Shown here: positions 24,701-33,418 of the stretch, piece after piece | How the letters are laid out: every line of letters begins with the position of its first letter | How positions within the stretch are numbered: the first letter of the stretch is position 1 | DNA from: Pseudonocardia endophytica | GTDB taxonomy: Bacteria > Actinomycetota > Actinomycetes > Mycobacteriales > Pseudonocardiaceae | Assembly (NCBI RefSeq): GCF_004339565.1 | Contig: NZ_SMFZ01000001.1 | Location: forward strand, 3,038,001 to 3,102,000 | DNA length: 64,000 nucleotides | Direction: 5' to 3' | Translations under genes and position numbers: made by a program | The notes under the pieces: generated by a model | Told to the model about the DNA's origin: nothing | The model's input: the letters and a program-made list of their open reading frames with translations, nothing else | Database searches by the model: none

Positions 24701-25474
24701 TCAGCCTGCGCTGCCCTTGGTGTTCCAGCCACCGTCGACCGGGAGGATCTCGCCGGTGCAGAAGGCGGCGTCGTCGGAGAACAGGAACGCCGCCGCGGCG
24801 GCGATGTCCTCCGGCGTGCCGAGGCGCGGGATGATGTGCGCGGCGGCGAAGTTCTCCCGCATGCTCTCCGTGATCCCGGCGAGGATCGGGGTGTCGATGG
24901 TGCCCGGGCAGATGCAGTTGACCCGGATGCCCTGCGGCCCATACTCCATCGCCGCCTGCTGGGTCAGGCTCACGACGCCGCCCTTGGCCGCGGAGTAGGC
25001 CGCGAGGTTCTCCAGTCCCTTGAGAGCCGCCATCGAACCGATGTTGACGATGCTCCCGCCGCCCGTCTCCAGCATGCGCGGGATGGCGGCCTGCATCCCC
25101 AGCCAGACCCCGCGCAGGTCGGTGTTCACGACGTGGTCCCAGCCCGTGTCGTCGAGGTCGACGACGGTGTCGGGGCCGAGCGTGTTCGTGACCCCGGCGA
25201 TGTTGCCGAGCACGTCGAGCCGCCCGTGGCCGCCGATCGCCTCGTCCATCAGGCGTTTCCAGTCGCCGCGCTGGCGGGTGTCCATGACGATGTGCGACGC
25301 CTGCCCTCCCTCGGCGACGATCTGCTTCGCGGTGGAGTCGTCGTCCTGCAGGTCGCCGATGACCACGGCGGCGCCCTCGGCGGCGCACCGCAGCGCGACC
25401 GCCCGGCCGATCCCCTGCACCCCGCCGGTGACGACCGCGACCCGTCCCGTGAGCCGGGTGATGCCTCCGGTCAT
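24701..25474 (-). CDS. SDR-family dehydrogenase (FabG-like), catabolic island
   Basis: 257 residues. Motifs: VTGGVQGIGRA near residue 17 (the third position of the usual TGxxxGxG is Gly-Val-Gln), NIAG near 95, NIGSMAALKG and YSAAKGG (Tyr/Lys) near 160, and a closing ILPVDGGWNTKG. The ATG overlaps the stop of the flavin monooxygenase (ATGA), so the two are translationally coupled. A role in oxidising the monooxygenase product is likely. Confidence 0.85.
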   Translation of the reverse strand: MTGGITRLTGRVAVVTGGVQGIGRAVALRCAAEGAAVVIGDLQDDDSTAKQIVAEGGQASHIVMDTRQRGDWKRLMDEAIGGHGRLDVLGNIAGVTNTLGPDTVVDLDDTGWDHVVNTDLRGVWLGMQAAIPRMLETGGGSIVNIGSMAALKGLENLAAYSAAKGGVVSLTQQAAMEYGPQGIRVNCICPGTIDTPILAGITESMRENFAAAHIIPRLGTPEDIAAAAAFLFSDDAAFCTGEILPVDGGWNTKGSAG

Positions 25475-26583
25475 CAGGCGATCCCGAGCGCGACGTTCGC
25501 CATCTTCTGCCGCCGTGCCATGCGCTGGTTCGGCGTGAACTGCGGCATCACGTACCGGGCGAACAGCTCCAGCGAGCGGTTCCACCTGTCGGTCGTGACC
25601 CAGTCCCGGCAGTTGATCAGCAGCGTGCCGAAGCCGCCGGTCTCCTCCTCCAGCTCGCGCAGCTGGCGGGTGCACTCCTCGGGGCTACCGATGATCCACG
25701 GGATGTTCTCGGCCATCCACTCGAAGGTGAGCTGGTCGTCGCTCATGCTCTCGTCCTTCTTCATGAGCGCGCCGAGCCCGAGGCCCTTGAGGTAGTCGTA
25801 GGAGCGCTTGACGCCCTCGCGAATGTCACGCATCGCCTGGTCCTTGTCGTCGGCGACGTAGACCTCGCGCACGATCCGCCAGTTCTCCCGCGTCGTCGCC
25901 TCCTCGATCCCCGACCGTGCGCCGGCCTCGAGCATGGCCGCGCCCATCGCCTTGAGATCCGGGGCCAGCGTGTAGGTGCCGTTGTCGGTCGGTGCGAAGT
26001 GGACGGACAGCGGCTTCCACCCACGCTCGCCGCACCGGGCGTAGTTGTGCACACCGGTCAGACCGGCGATCGCGAACGGCGGCACGTCCTGATACGGCCC
26101 GACCTGCAGCTGCCGGTTCTCGTACTTCCAGTACACCCCCTCGTAGCTGACCGGGTCCTCGGACGTCAGCAACTGCCAGATGATCTCCAGAGCCTCGTTC
26201 GTACGCGGCGAGGCCTCGGACGGCTCGAGCCCGAACAGCGCCTTGTCGGTCGGCAGCCCACCACCACCGAAGCCGTACTCGAGACGACCGTGCGTCAGAT
26301 GGTCGAGAAACGCGAGCCGCTCGGCGACCATGAACGGATCCTGGTACGGCAGGTTGACCACGCCGGTACCCAGCCGGATCCGGTGCGTCAGCGCGGACGC
26401 CTTGGCGATCATGAACTCCGGGACCGGGACGTTCTCGTAACCACCGGTGTGGTGCTCGCCGATCCAGAACTCCGCGAAGCCCAGCCGCTCGGCCTCGACG
26501 ATCGCCGCGATGTCGCGGTCGTAGGACAGCGTCCAGTTCTCGATCGGCGGGTGCTCGGGCATGGTGAAAAAGCCGAACTTCAT
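25474..26583 (-). CDS. LLM-class flavin-dependent monooxygenase
   Basis: 369 residues of the bacterial luciferase-like fold: MKFGFFTMPEHPP at the start, AERLGFAEFWIGEHHTGGYE near residue 32, IRLGTGVVNLPYQDP near 68 and HLTHGRLEYGFGGG near 97. These enzymes use FMNH2 supplied by a reductase and O2 to hydroxylate or ring-expand substrates. The length and EHHTGGYENVP recall the limonene/cyclic-ketone monooxygenase branch. First gene of the leftward arm, facing the DUF35-thiolase arm across a 235-nt promoter region. No flavin reductase is visible in the window. Confidence 0.88.
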   Translation of the reverse strand: MKFGFFTMPEHPPIENWTLSYDRDIAAIVEAERLGFAEFWIGEHHTGGYENVPVPEFMIAKASALTHRIRLGTGVVNLPYQDPFMVAERLAFLDHLTHGRLEYGFGGGGLPTDKALFGLEPSEASPRTNEALEIIWQLLTSEDPVSYEGVYWKYENRQLQVGPYQDVPPFAIAGLTGVHNYARCGERGWKPLSVHFAPTDNGTYTLAPDLKAMGAAMLEAGARSGIEEATTRENWRIVREVYVADDKDQAMRDIREGVKRSYDYLKGLGLGALMKKDESMSDDQLTFEWMAENIPWIIGSPEECTRQLRELEEETGGFGTLLINCRDWVTTDRWNRSLELFARYVMPQFTPNQRMARRQKMANVALGIA

Positions 26584-26640
26584 CGATCGGTCCTCCTGCG
26601 CGAATGTTCGATTGCGGCGTGGTGTCCGGGGGTGCTGTTA

Positions 26641-26663
26641 GCAAACTATCGTTTGCCAACGAT
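26641..26663. promoter_or_regulatory. Overlapping palindromes, probable TetR operator
   Basis: GCAAAC-TATC-GTTTGC (26641-26656) and ATCGTT-TGCC-AACGAT (26648-26663) overlap by 9 bases. Both have perfect 6-bp arms in an AT-richer pocket of the divergent promoter region, 58 nt before the monooxygenase ATG. A TTGACA (26725-26730) lies further right as a possible -35 for the rightward arm. The TetR protein of the same island is the natural ligand. Confidence 0.6.
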
Positions 26664-26818
26664 GACGGCATCACGTTGACCTACATCACAGACGAAGTCA
26701 AGTTCCCTGACAGAAGGGCTCTGGTTGACAGGCGGTCCATCTGCATCCACATCCGCTGCGGGTTGTTACCCTACTTTGTGTTTGGTTACATGACGGCAGT
26801 CGAGACGCAGGAGCGCCC

Positions 26819-27199
26819 ATGTCATCCCCGATCGGTGTCGATCCGCGCCCGGAGGTCCGTCGCACCGCTGATGGCGACTGGGTCGTCGTCGGACGCCGGT
26901 GCCGTGCCTGCGGCGTGACCGTGGCCTACTCCTGGCCTCGGTGCCCGGCCTGCGGCTCCGAGGTCGAGTCTGCGTTCTTCGGGCCGCCGGGGACGGTGTG
27001 GAGCAGCACCGTGGTGCGGATCGCCGTTCCCGGCCACGTCCCGCCGTACTCCTTGGCCTACGTCGACCTCGACGACGGGCCGCGCGTGCTCGCCCACGTG
27101 GCCGGCGGGAGCCGGGACGAACCGGTGTCGATCGGCGGTCGGGTGCGGCTCACCGAACCGTCCCGTGACGGTGACCTCCAGGTGGTGGTGGGCTGGTGA
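26819..27199 (+). CDS. Zinc-ribbon OB-fold protein (DUF35/ChsH2-C type)
   Basis: 126 residues. A rubredoxin-like zinc ribbon, CRACGVT...CPACGS (four Cys between residues 29 and 46), precedes an OB-fold (GTVWSSTVVRIAVPG, PYSLAYVDLDDGPRVLAHVA). Proteins of this family bind CoA thioesters and partner thiolase-fold enzymes, as in the Ltp2-ChsH2 retro-aldolase of steroid side-chain degradation. Its stop overlaps the GTG of the thiolase gene, supporting a stable complex. Confidence 0.85.
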   Translation: MSSPIGVDPRPEVRRTADGDWVVVGRRCRACGVTVAYSWPRCPACGSEVESAFFGPPGTVWSSTVVRIAVPGHVPPYSLAYVDLDDGPRVLAHVAGGSRDEPVSIGGRVRLTEPSRDGDLQVVVGW

Positions 27200-28335
27200 G
27201 CGCGCGGTCGAGCGTCGCCGTCGCCGGCGTCGGCACCTCACGTTTCGGGCGACAGCCCGAGCGCGATCTGCTGGGCCTGGCATGGGAAGCGGTGCACGAG
27301 GCGTTCGTCGACGCCGACGTGGACGGCGTCGACGCCGTCTGGGTCGGGACCGTGTTCGCGCCGGCCGGCGTCGCCCAGCGCGTACTGCGCGCCATGGGGA
27401 TCACCGGCGTCCCGGTGGTGACCGTGGAGAACGCCTGCGCAAGCGGCACGACGGCCTTCGCCGAGGCGCACGAGGCCGTCCGCACCGGCCGGTACGGCCG
27501 GGTCCTCGCGCTCGGGGTGGAACAGATGAGCACGGCGTTCGCCGGCGCCATCACCCCGGAGGCCACCGACCCCGAGGGGCGCGCGGGGCTGGCGCTGCCC
27601 GCGCTGTACGCCATGAGCGCCGCCCGCTACCTGCATGTCGGCGCCGCCACGTCCGAACAGCTCGCCGCGGTCTCGGTGAAGAACCACGCGCACGCCGTGC
27701 ACAACCCGCGTGCCCAGTACTCCGGGCGCTACAGCGTCGAGGAGGTCCTCGCCTCACGCATGATCGCCGACCCGCTGACGGTCCTGCAGTGCTGCCCGAC
27801 CTCGGACGGCGCCGCCGCGGCGATCCTGACCCCGGCGAGCGGCAGCGCGGGAGAGGTCGTGGTGCGGGGGGTGGCGCTGCGCAGCGGAACGCCGTGGAAC
27901 CAGGACTCGCCGCACGTCTGGGGTTACGACATCGTCCGCGACACCGCAGAGCTCGCCGTGACCGAAGCCGGCCTCGACGCCGTGACCGACGTCGACGTCG
28001 TCGAGGTGCACGACGCGTTCACCATCGGCGAGATCGTCACCACCGAGGCACTCGGCCTGGTGCCGCCGGGGGACGGTGGCAGGGCCGCGGCGACCGGTAC
28101 CACCGCGCTCGGCGGTTCCCACCCGGTCAACCCGTCCGGTGGCCTGCTCTCCCGCGGGCACCCGCTCGGCGCGACCGGTCTCGCCCAGATCGCCGAGATC
28201 ACCTGGCAGCTGCGCCGAGGGTGCGGGTCGCGACAGGTCGAGGGAGCACGCCTGGGGTTGGTGGAGACGATGGGTGGCGGCGTCTCGGTGCTCGACGGCA
28301 ACGCCTGTGTCGTCACCGTCCTGGAGAGCCGATGA
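27196..28335 (+). CDS. SCP-x-type thiolase
   Basis: 379 residues from an overlapping GTG. The nucleophile is Cys81 in TVENACASGTT; NPSGGLLSRGHPLGATG carries the conserved His322. The usual CxG near the C-terminus is replaced by ETMGGGVSVLDG, as in SCP-x (SCP2) thiolases and Ltp proteins. It would either thiolyse a beta-ketoacyl-CoA or, with its DUF35 partner, perform a retro-aldol cleavage. The presence of the nucleophile favours thiolysis. ATGA overlap with the P450 gene downstream. Confidence 0.85.
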   Translation: MSARSSVAVAGVGTSRFGRQPERDLLGLAWEAVHEAFVDADVDGVDAVWVGTVFAPAGVAQRVLRAMGITGVPVVTVENACASGTTAFAEAHEAVRTGRYGRVLALGVEQMSTAFAGAITPEATDPEGRAGLALPALYAMSAARYLHVGAATSEQLAAVSVKNHAHAVHNPRAQYSGRYSVEEVLASRMIADPLTVLQCCPTSDGAAAAILTPASGSAGEVVVRGVALRSGTPWNQDSPHVWGYDIVRDTAELAVTEAGLDAVTDVDVVEVHDAFTIGEIVTTEALGLVPPGDGGRAAATGTTALGGSHPVNPSGGLLSRGHPLGATGLAQIAEITWQLRRGCGSRQVEGARLGLVETMGGGVSVLDGNACVVTVLESR

Positions 28336-29582
28336 CCGTCCCGCAGATCGACCTCGAGACCGCGGACCTGCTCAGCGACGCCGCTGTGGCCGACCCGTAC
28401 CCGCTGCTCGCCGCGCTGCGCGAGCAGGACCCCGTCCACTGGAGCGCCAAGTACCGCTCCTGGTTCATCACGCGCTACGACGACGTCGCCGGCGCGCTGC
28501 GCGACGAGCGGTTCTCCTCGGACCGGATCTCCCCCTACCGCCGGGCCAAACTCGAGAACCCCGAAACCGACCCGGGTCTGCGGGCCGCCTTCGGCGTGCT
28601 CGAGGACTGGATGGTCTTCAAGGACCAACCCGACCACAAGCGGCTGCGCCGCCTGCTCAGCCGCGCCTTCACCCCCCGCGCGGTAGCCGAGATGACCCCG
28701 CGGGTCGACGAGATCGCCGAGGAGCTCCTCCGGGATGTCCGCGAGCACCACGACGGCTCCGGCACGCTCGACCTCATCGGCGACTACGCCTACCCGCTGA
28801 CCGCATCGGTCATCGCGGACATGCTCGGCGTGCCCCGGGAGGACCGCGGTCGGTTCAAGGACTGGTCCGACCAGATCACCGGCCTGGTCTTCGGCGGGAT
28901 GGGCGACTCCTCCCGACACGCCGTCGGCGCTCAGGGCATGGCCGAGCTCACCGCGTATCTCTCGGAGCTCATTCGCGCCCACGAACAGCATCCCGCGGAC
29001 GACCTGATCTCCGCCATGATCAGCGCCAGGGACGCCGACGACGCGCTGAGCCACGACGAGGTCATCGCGACCGGCGTGCTGTTGCTGTTCGCGGGACACG
29101 AGACCACGACCAACCTGATCGGCAGCGCCCTCCTGGCGCTGATGCAGCACCCCGATCAGCGCCACGCACTCGAGGCGCGCCCGGAGCTGCTCCCCGGCGC
29201 CGTCGAGGAAGCCCTCAGGTTCGACGGTCCGGCCAAGACGGTGGCCAGGGTGATGGGCGACGACGTCGAGCTGCGCGGCCGTCGCCTGCGCCGCGGGGAA
29301 CGCGTGTTCCTCAGCCCGTCGGCGGCCAACCGCGATCCCGAGGTGTTCGACGACCCGGACACCTTCGACATCGGCCGCGAGAAGTCCGCCCAGCTGGGCT
29401 TCGGCGTCGGGATGCACTACTGCCTCGGCGCCCCACTGGCCCGGCTCGAGGCGTCCGTGGCGATCCCCCGTGCCTTCCAGCGGCTCCCGGGGCTCCGAGA
29501 GACCGGCGAAAGACTGGAATGGCACCCGGTGCTGCTCTCGCGCGGCATGCGACGCTTCCCTGCCCGATTCGACGCCAGATGA
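28332..29582 (+). CDS. Cytochrome P450
   Basis: 416 residues, a soluble class I bacterial P450. Visible are the oxygen-binding I helix LLFAGHETTTNL (near 252-263), ExxR in VEEALRF, and the haem loop FGVGMHYCLGAPLARLE with proximal ligand Cys364. It hydroxylates an unknown substrate, with electrons delivered by a ferredoxin. None is encoded in this operon, but a P450-type 3Fe-4S ferredoxin is present at 49.4 kb. Translation is coupled to the thiolase by ATGA. Confidence 0.93.
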   Translation: MTVPQIDLETADLLSDAAVADPYPLLAALREQDPVHWSAKYRSWFITRYDDVAGALRDERFSSDRISPYRRAKLENPETDPGLRAAFGVLEDWMVFKDQPDHKRLRRLLSRAFTPRAVAEMTPRVDEIAEELLRDVREHHDGSGTLDLIGDYAYPLTASVIADMLGVPREDRGRFKDWSDQITGLVFGGMGDSSRHAVGAQGMAELTAYLSELIRAHEQHPADDLISAMISARDADDALSHDEVIATGVLLLFAGHETTTNLIGSALLALMQHPDQRHALEARPELLPGAVEEALRFDGPAKTVARVMGDDVELRGRRLRRGERVFLSPSAANRDPEVFDDPDTFDIGREKSAQLGFGVGMHYCLGAPLARLEASVAIPRAFQRLPGLRETGERLEWHPVLLSRGMRRFPARFDAR

Positions 29583-29600
29583 CCCCGATCCGGAGGCGTG

Positions 29601-30245
29601 ATGCCCCGCCCCAGCCGCTGGCCAGAGATCCTGCACGCCGCCGGTCAGGAGTTCCGTGAACACGGCTACGAGACCGCGACCCTCGAGGGCATCGCGACAC
29701 GCGTCGGGATCCTCAAGGGCAGCGTCTACAACTACGTGGGCAGCAAGGAGGACCTCCTCCTGGCCGTCGTCGAACAACCCGCCCGGGCACTGCTCGACGA
29801 GCTGGCACGCCTGCGCGCCGACTCGGACAGCAGCGTCTCGATACGGCTCCGCGAGCTGGTCCGGATGCAGGTCCGCATCTTCAGCGAGTACTACCCCGCC
29901 GCGTTCGTCTATCTCGAGCACCTGGGCCGCCTCGACCAGTCCGCCCAGTTCGCCGAGTTCCGGCAGATGGACGCCCGCTACATGGAGGCCGTCGAGGCGC
30001 TCGTGGCCGAAGGCGCAGCGTCCGGCGAGTTCTCCCTCGCCGCCGAGCCGCGCATCGTCGCCCGTGCTCTCGTGGGCATGATCGACTGGATGCAGCACTG
30101 GTTCACCCCGCACGACGAGGAGAGCGACCTGCGCCTCGCCGACCAGCTCGTCGCGCTCGCCCTCGGCGGTCTCGCCGCGGGCGGAAGCATGCGCGCGATG
30201 CTCGGGGCGCTGCCTGACCCCGCTCGTGCGGAGCCGTCCCGGTGA
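29601..30245 (+). CDS. TetR-family regulator of the catabolic island
   Basis: 214 residues. HTH at residues 7-55 (EILHAAGQEFREHGYETATL, then ILKGSVYNYVGSKEDLL). The C-terminal ligand domain is of the TetR_C_33/KstR2-like type. The ATG at 29601 is 4 nt after GGAGG; the GTG just before it is too close to that RBS. It lies inside the rightward operon, 18 nt after the P450, so it probably represses both arms by binding 26641-26663 and is released by a CoA thioester or substrate. The ligand is unknown. Confidence 0.88.
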   Translation: MPRPSRWPEILHAAGQEFREHGYETATLEGIATRVGILKGSVYNYVGSKEDLLLAVVEQPARALLDELARLRADSDSSVSIRLRELVRMQVRIFSEYYPAAFVYLEHLGRLDQSAQFAEFRQMDARYMEAVEALVAEGAASGEFSLAAEPRIVARALVGMIDWMQHWFTPHDEESDLRLADQLVALALGGLAAGGSMRAMLGALPDPARAEPSR

Positions 30246-31024
30246 CTGCCGCCGACGATCCGGGCGCCGCGTTGCGTCTCGACGGACGCGTCGCGGTGGT
30301 CACCGGGGCCTCGTCCGGGCTCGGGGCGCACTTCGCCAGGACACTGGCCCGCGCCGGCGCCGACGTCGCCGTGGCCGCTCGCAGGCAGGAGATGCTGGAG
30401 TCGGTCGCCGCCGGCGTTCTCGCGGAGGGGCGGCGGTGTCTCGCCGTGCCCACCGACGTCACCGACGCCGCCCAGTGCACGCGCCTGGTGGACACCGTGG
30501 TGAGCGAGCTCGGCGGCGTGGACGTGCTGGTCAACAACGCGGGCACCGGCTACGCCGCCCGCAGCGAACGCGACGAGCCCGCACGGGCGGCGCGACTCAT
30601 CGAGGTCAACCTGACCGGCGCCTACCAGATGGCCGTCGCGGCCGGACGGGCCATGATCGCCGGCGGAGGCGGGGCCATCGTGAACATCTCGTCCGCGCTC
30701 GCCCTCACCGCCGCCGACATCCCGCAGGCGGCGTACTCCGCGTCCAAGGCAGGCCTGCTGGGGATGACCCGCGACCTCGCGCGCCAGTGGGCACGCCACG
30801 GCATCCGGGTCAACGCCCTCGCACCGGGCTTCTTCGACTCCGAGATGACCGCACCGCTGCTGTCCGACGAGGCGGGCCTCGCGACCGTGAACGCGCGCAC
30901 GCCGCTCGGCCGCACAGGGCGCCTCGACGAGCTCGTCGGTCCGCTCCTGCTGCTCGCCTCCGACGCCGGCTCCTACATCACCGGCACCACGATGAGCGTG
31001 GACGGCGGGCTGGCCATGCACTGA
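30242..31024 (+). CDS. SDR-family dehydrogenase, end of rightward arm
   Basis: 260 residues from a GTG overlapping the TetR stop. Motifs VTGASSGLGAHFA (residue 20), VNNAGTG near 95, NISSALALTAAD and YSASKAG (Tyr/Lys) near 165, and closing MSVDGGLAMH. A classical SDR, similar in layout to gluconate 5-dehydrogenase-like enzymes. It is the third SDR of the island, so a multi-step oxidation of alcohols is likely. A small hairpin (31081-31101) follows. Confidence 0.85.
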   Translation: MTAADDPGAALRLDGRVAVVTGASSGLGAHFARTLARAGADVAVAARRQEMLESVAAGVLAEGRRCLAVPTDVTDAAQCTRLVDTVVSELGGVDVLVNNAGTGYAARSERDEPARAARLIEVNLTGAYQMAVAAGRAMIAGGGGAIVNISSALALTAADIPQAAYSASKAGLLGMTRDLARQWARHGIRVNALAPGFFDSEMTAPLLSDEAGLATVNARTPLGRTGRLDELVGPLLLLASDAGSYITGTTMSVDGGLAMH

Positions 31025-31182
31025 CCGGAGCGGGCGCGACCCGGTTGCCTCCTCGGTCAAGGCCGGTGAGGGCCTGCGGGCCGCCTACCGCGGTAGGGCG
31101 GACGGTGCGTCGCGGACAGTGCGACGTGGTGCTCGACCCGCCGGTCGGCAGCGTCCGCGCCGCCCTGACGGCGGCGTGGCGG

Positions 31183-31728
31183 TCAGCGCGCCAGGTCGGG
31201 AACGGTCTCGGCGTTCGGAAGTGCGGCCAGCACCGCGCCCGGGACGGCGAGCTTGCTCCCGCGGATCCCGCTGCCGACGACGAGGGCGTCCGCGGCGACG
31301 ACCTCCGGCGCGAGCCAGAGCGGCCAACCCTCCGGCAGGCCGAGCGGCGTGATGCCGCCGTACTCCATGCCGGTCAGTTCGACGGCCGTGTCCATCGGCG
31401 CGAACGACGCCTTGCGCACGTCGAGCTTGCGCTTCACGACGCCGTTGACGTCGGCCCTCGTGGTGGCGAGCACGAGGCACGCGGCGTAGCGGGTCTCTCC
31501 GCTGCGCTTTCCGGCCACGACGACACAGTTCGCCGACACGTCCGGCGGCGAGCCGTACGCGTCGCAGAACGCGGCCGTGTCGGCCAGGTCCGGGTCGATC
31601 TCGGCGACCCCGATCCGCGACGCGTCGTCCCCGAGCGCGGCGATCGCCGCGGCCACCGGGGCGGCCAGCAGGTCGGGTCGGTCGGGAGCGGGAACGGCGT
31701 CGAGCGTGCCGAGGACCTTCCAGCTCAC
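31183..31728 (-). CDS. YbaK/prolyl-tRNA-editing-domain protein
   Basis: 181 residues. The YbaK/ProX fold is shown by CVVVAGKRSGETRYAACLVL, VKRKLDVRKASFAPMDTAVE and LTGMEYGGITPLGLP. Free-standing YbaK-like proteins hydrolyse mischarged aminoacyl-tRNAs such as Cys-tRNA(Pro). The gene overlaps the upstream DUF2516 gene by 4 nt and so belongs to that transcription unit. Confidence 0.85.
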   Translation of the reverse strand: MSWKVLGTLDAVPAPDRPDLLAAPVAAAIAALGDDASRIGVAEIDPDLADTAAFCDAYGSPPDVSANCVVVAGKRSGETRYAACLVLATTRADVNGVVKRKLDVRKASFAPMDTAVELTGMEYGGITPLGLPEGWPLWLAPEVVAADALVVGSGIRGSKLAVPGAVLAALPNAETVPDLAR

Positions 31729-32036
31729 CAGCGCTGGTCACCCCGCTGGACACCGACGACGGCCGGCTTCACGTCCACGATGTAGACCAGCACGGCGACG
31801 ACCGCGGCCAGCCAGAAGATGGCCCCGGACCGCATCGGGCCGCTGGTGATCAGGATCAGCAGGAGCAGCGCGACGCCGGTGATGCCGAGCCAGGCGTTCT
31901 TGGTGAGCTTGCCGGCCGCGGTGAACGCGTCGGAGCGCTGACGCAGGGCATGGATGAAGGCGTACCCGCCGACCGGGATGCCCAGGATCCAGAGCCCGGT
32001 GACGACCCAGACGTCGAGGCTCATCAGCACGTCCAC
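31725..32036 (-). CDS. DUF2516 membrane protein
   Basis: 103 residues with three membrane helices (about 8-28, 46-66, 72-90). The segment HALRQRSDAFTAAGKLTKNAW between helices one and two is typical of DUF2516 (M. tuberculosis Rv0476). It stands in the same place here, immediately after hbhA, which supports orthology. GTG at 32036 or ATG at 32024 may be the start. Function unknown. Confidence 0.85.
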   Translation of the reverse strand: MDVLMSLDVWVVTGLWILGIPVGGYAFIHALRQRSDAFTAAGKLTKNAWLGITGVALLLLILITSGPMRSGAIFWLAAVVAVLVYIVDVKPAVVGVQRGDQRW

Positions 32037-32110
32037 CCGGCCAGACTACGACTCCGCCGGAGCACGGTCACGTCCGCCCGGCAAACCGGACACGCCCCCG
32101 GCACGACGAC

Positions 32111-32138
32111 GGCCCCCTGAGCTGGTGCTCAGGGGGCC
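32111..32138 (-). terminator. Hairpin terminator after hbhA
   Basis: Perfect 12-bp stem, GGCCCCCTGAGC with GCTCAGGGGGCC, and a TGGT loop, 21 nt past the hbhA stop. It separates the XRE-hbhA operon from DUF2516-ybaK. Confidence 0.8.
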
Positions 32139-32158
32139 GTGCCGACGTGCGAGTCACC

Positions 32159-32920
32159 TCACTTGGAGCTGCTCCCACCGTTCGTGCTGCGACGCGCGGC
32201 CGGCTTGCGGGCCGCGGTCGTCTTGGCGGCACCGGTCTTCGGGGCCGTGCGGTTCGCGGCCTTGCGGGCGGTGCTGCGGGTCGAGCTGGCGACCTCGTCA
32301 CCGGCCTCGTCGATCGCGGCGGCGGTCTCGACACCGGCATCGGCGACGGCCTCGGACGCGTCCTTGGTCACCTCGGTGACCTGCTCGGCGGCCTGGCCGG
32401 CGACCTGCTGCGCGGTGCGCGCGGCGCGCTCACCCAACGAGCGGGTCTCGCGGGTCACCGTGCCGAGCGCCTTCTCCGCGACGTCGTGCGTGGTGTCCAC
32501 GAACTCGTCGACGCGGGCGTCGAACTGCTCGGTCACGGACTCGACGGTGGAGATGGCCTGCTTGACCTGCGGCTGCTTGCGGATGCGGCCCCAGGCCTTC
32601 TCGCCGCGCTTGGCGAAACCGGAGTAGACGGTCTCGGCCTGCTCGCGGATCTCGTCGACCTGCTTGCGCAGGTGCTCGGAGCTCAGGCGGGTGCGCAGCT
32701 CGCTGATCTCGTTCGGCAGCTCGGAGACGCGGGTCTGCACCTCCTCCGCGCGCTTCTCGGCGCGGGTGCGGGCGTCGGTGACGGCCTTGTTCACGCCTCC
32801 GTAGGCGTAGTCGCCGAGACCGAGCAGCGCGAGCAGCGGGGTGCGGACGACGGTCGCCTGCTCGGCGGCCTGCTCACGGGCCTTCTGGACATCAGTGCTG
32901 GTCGGAAGGTTGACGGCCAT
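32159..32920 (-). CDS. hbhA: Heparin-binding haemagglutinin homologue
   Basis: 253 residues, longer than mycobacterial HbhA (199). Start ATG 9 nt after GAGGAG. Near the N-terminus VRTPLLALLGLGDYAYGGVN matches the short hydrophobic segment of HbhA. Residues 50-190 are a long coiled coil (RAEKRAEEVQTRVSELPNEI, SSEHLRKQVDEIREQAETVY). The C-terminus is Lys/Ala/Arg/Thr-rich, the part that binds sulphated sugars in mycobacteria. It binds membranes or the cell surface and may act in adhesion or lipid-inclusion biology. The order XRE regulator, hbhA, DUF2516 is as in M. tuberculosis Rv0474-Rv0476. Confidence 0.85.
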   Translation of the reverse strand: MAVNLPTSTDVQKAREQAAEQATVVRTPLLALLGLGDYAYGGVNKAVTDARTRAEKRAEEVQTRVSELPNEISELRTRLSSEHLRKQVDEIREQAETVYSGFAKRGEKAWGRIRKQPQVKQAISTVESVTEQFDARVDEFVDTTHDVAEKALGTVTRETRSLGERAARTAQQVAGQAAEQVTEVTKDASEAVADAGVETAAAIDEAGDEVASSTRSTARKAANRTAPKTGAAKTTAARKPAARRSTNGGSSSK

Positions 32921-32925
32921 GGTGA

Positions 32926-33372
32926 TCACTCCTCGTGGGAAACGGTGTTCTCGTCGCCCGGGAGGCCGTTCTCCCGGCGGAAGGACTCGTAGACGTCGAG
33001 CAGCACGCGTTTCTGCCGCTCGTTCAGCGTGGGGTCGGCGAGCACGGCGTCGGTGACGACGCTCGCCGGTCGCTCGTCGAGGATCCCGGCCTTGACGTAC
33101 AAGGCCTCGGCGGAGATCCGCAAACCCTTCGCGATCTGCTGCAGGATCTCGGCGGACGGCTTGCGCAGTCCACGCTCGACCTGGCTGAGATAGGGATTGC
33201 TGACGCCTGCGGCCCGGGCGAGCTGGCGCATCGAGACCTGGGCGGACTCGCGCTGCGACCGGATGTAGGAGCCGATGTCGTCGACCGCCTGTCCGACGGC
33301 CTGACCGGCCTGCTCCACGACCTGCTCGACCGCGTGTGTGACGCCGTCGTCGCGCTTGTCCGTGGAACCCAT
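32926..33372 (-). CDS. XRE-family regulator upstream of hbhA
   Basis: 148 residues. An N-terminal helix (residues 12-35) is followed by an XRE HTH (RESAQVSMRQLARAAGVSNP, YLSQVERGLRKPS) and a C-terminal helical part with LNERQKRVLLDVYESFRREN. Orthologous in position to Rv0474. Only 5 nt separate it from hbhA, so it probably controls its own operon through the phased repeats at 33419-33446. Confidence 0.85.
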   Translation of the reverse strand: MGSTDKRDDGVTHAVEQVVEQAGQAVGQAVDDIGSYIRSQRESAQVSMRQLARAAGVSNPYLSQVERGLRKPSAEILQQIAKGLRISAEALYVKAGILDERPASVVTDAVLADPTLNERQKRVLLDVYESFRRENGLPGDENTVSHEE

Positions 33373-33418
33373 CCGTGCTCACCTCCTCTTCGCTGACACC
33401 ACCGAACGTACGCGGGAG

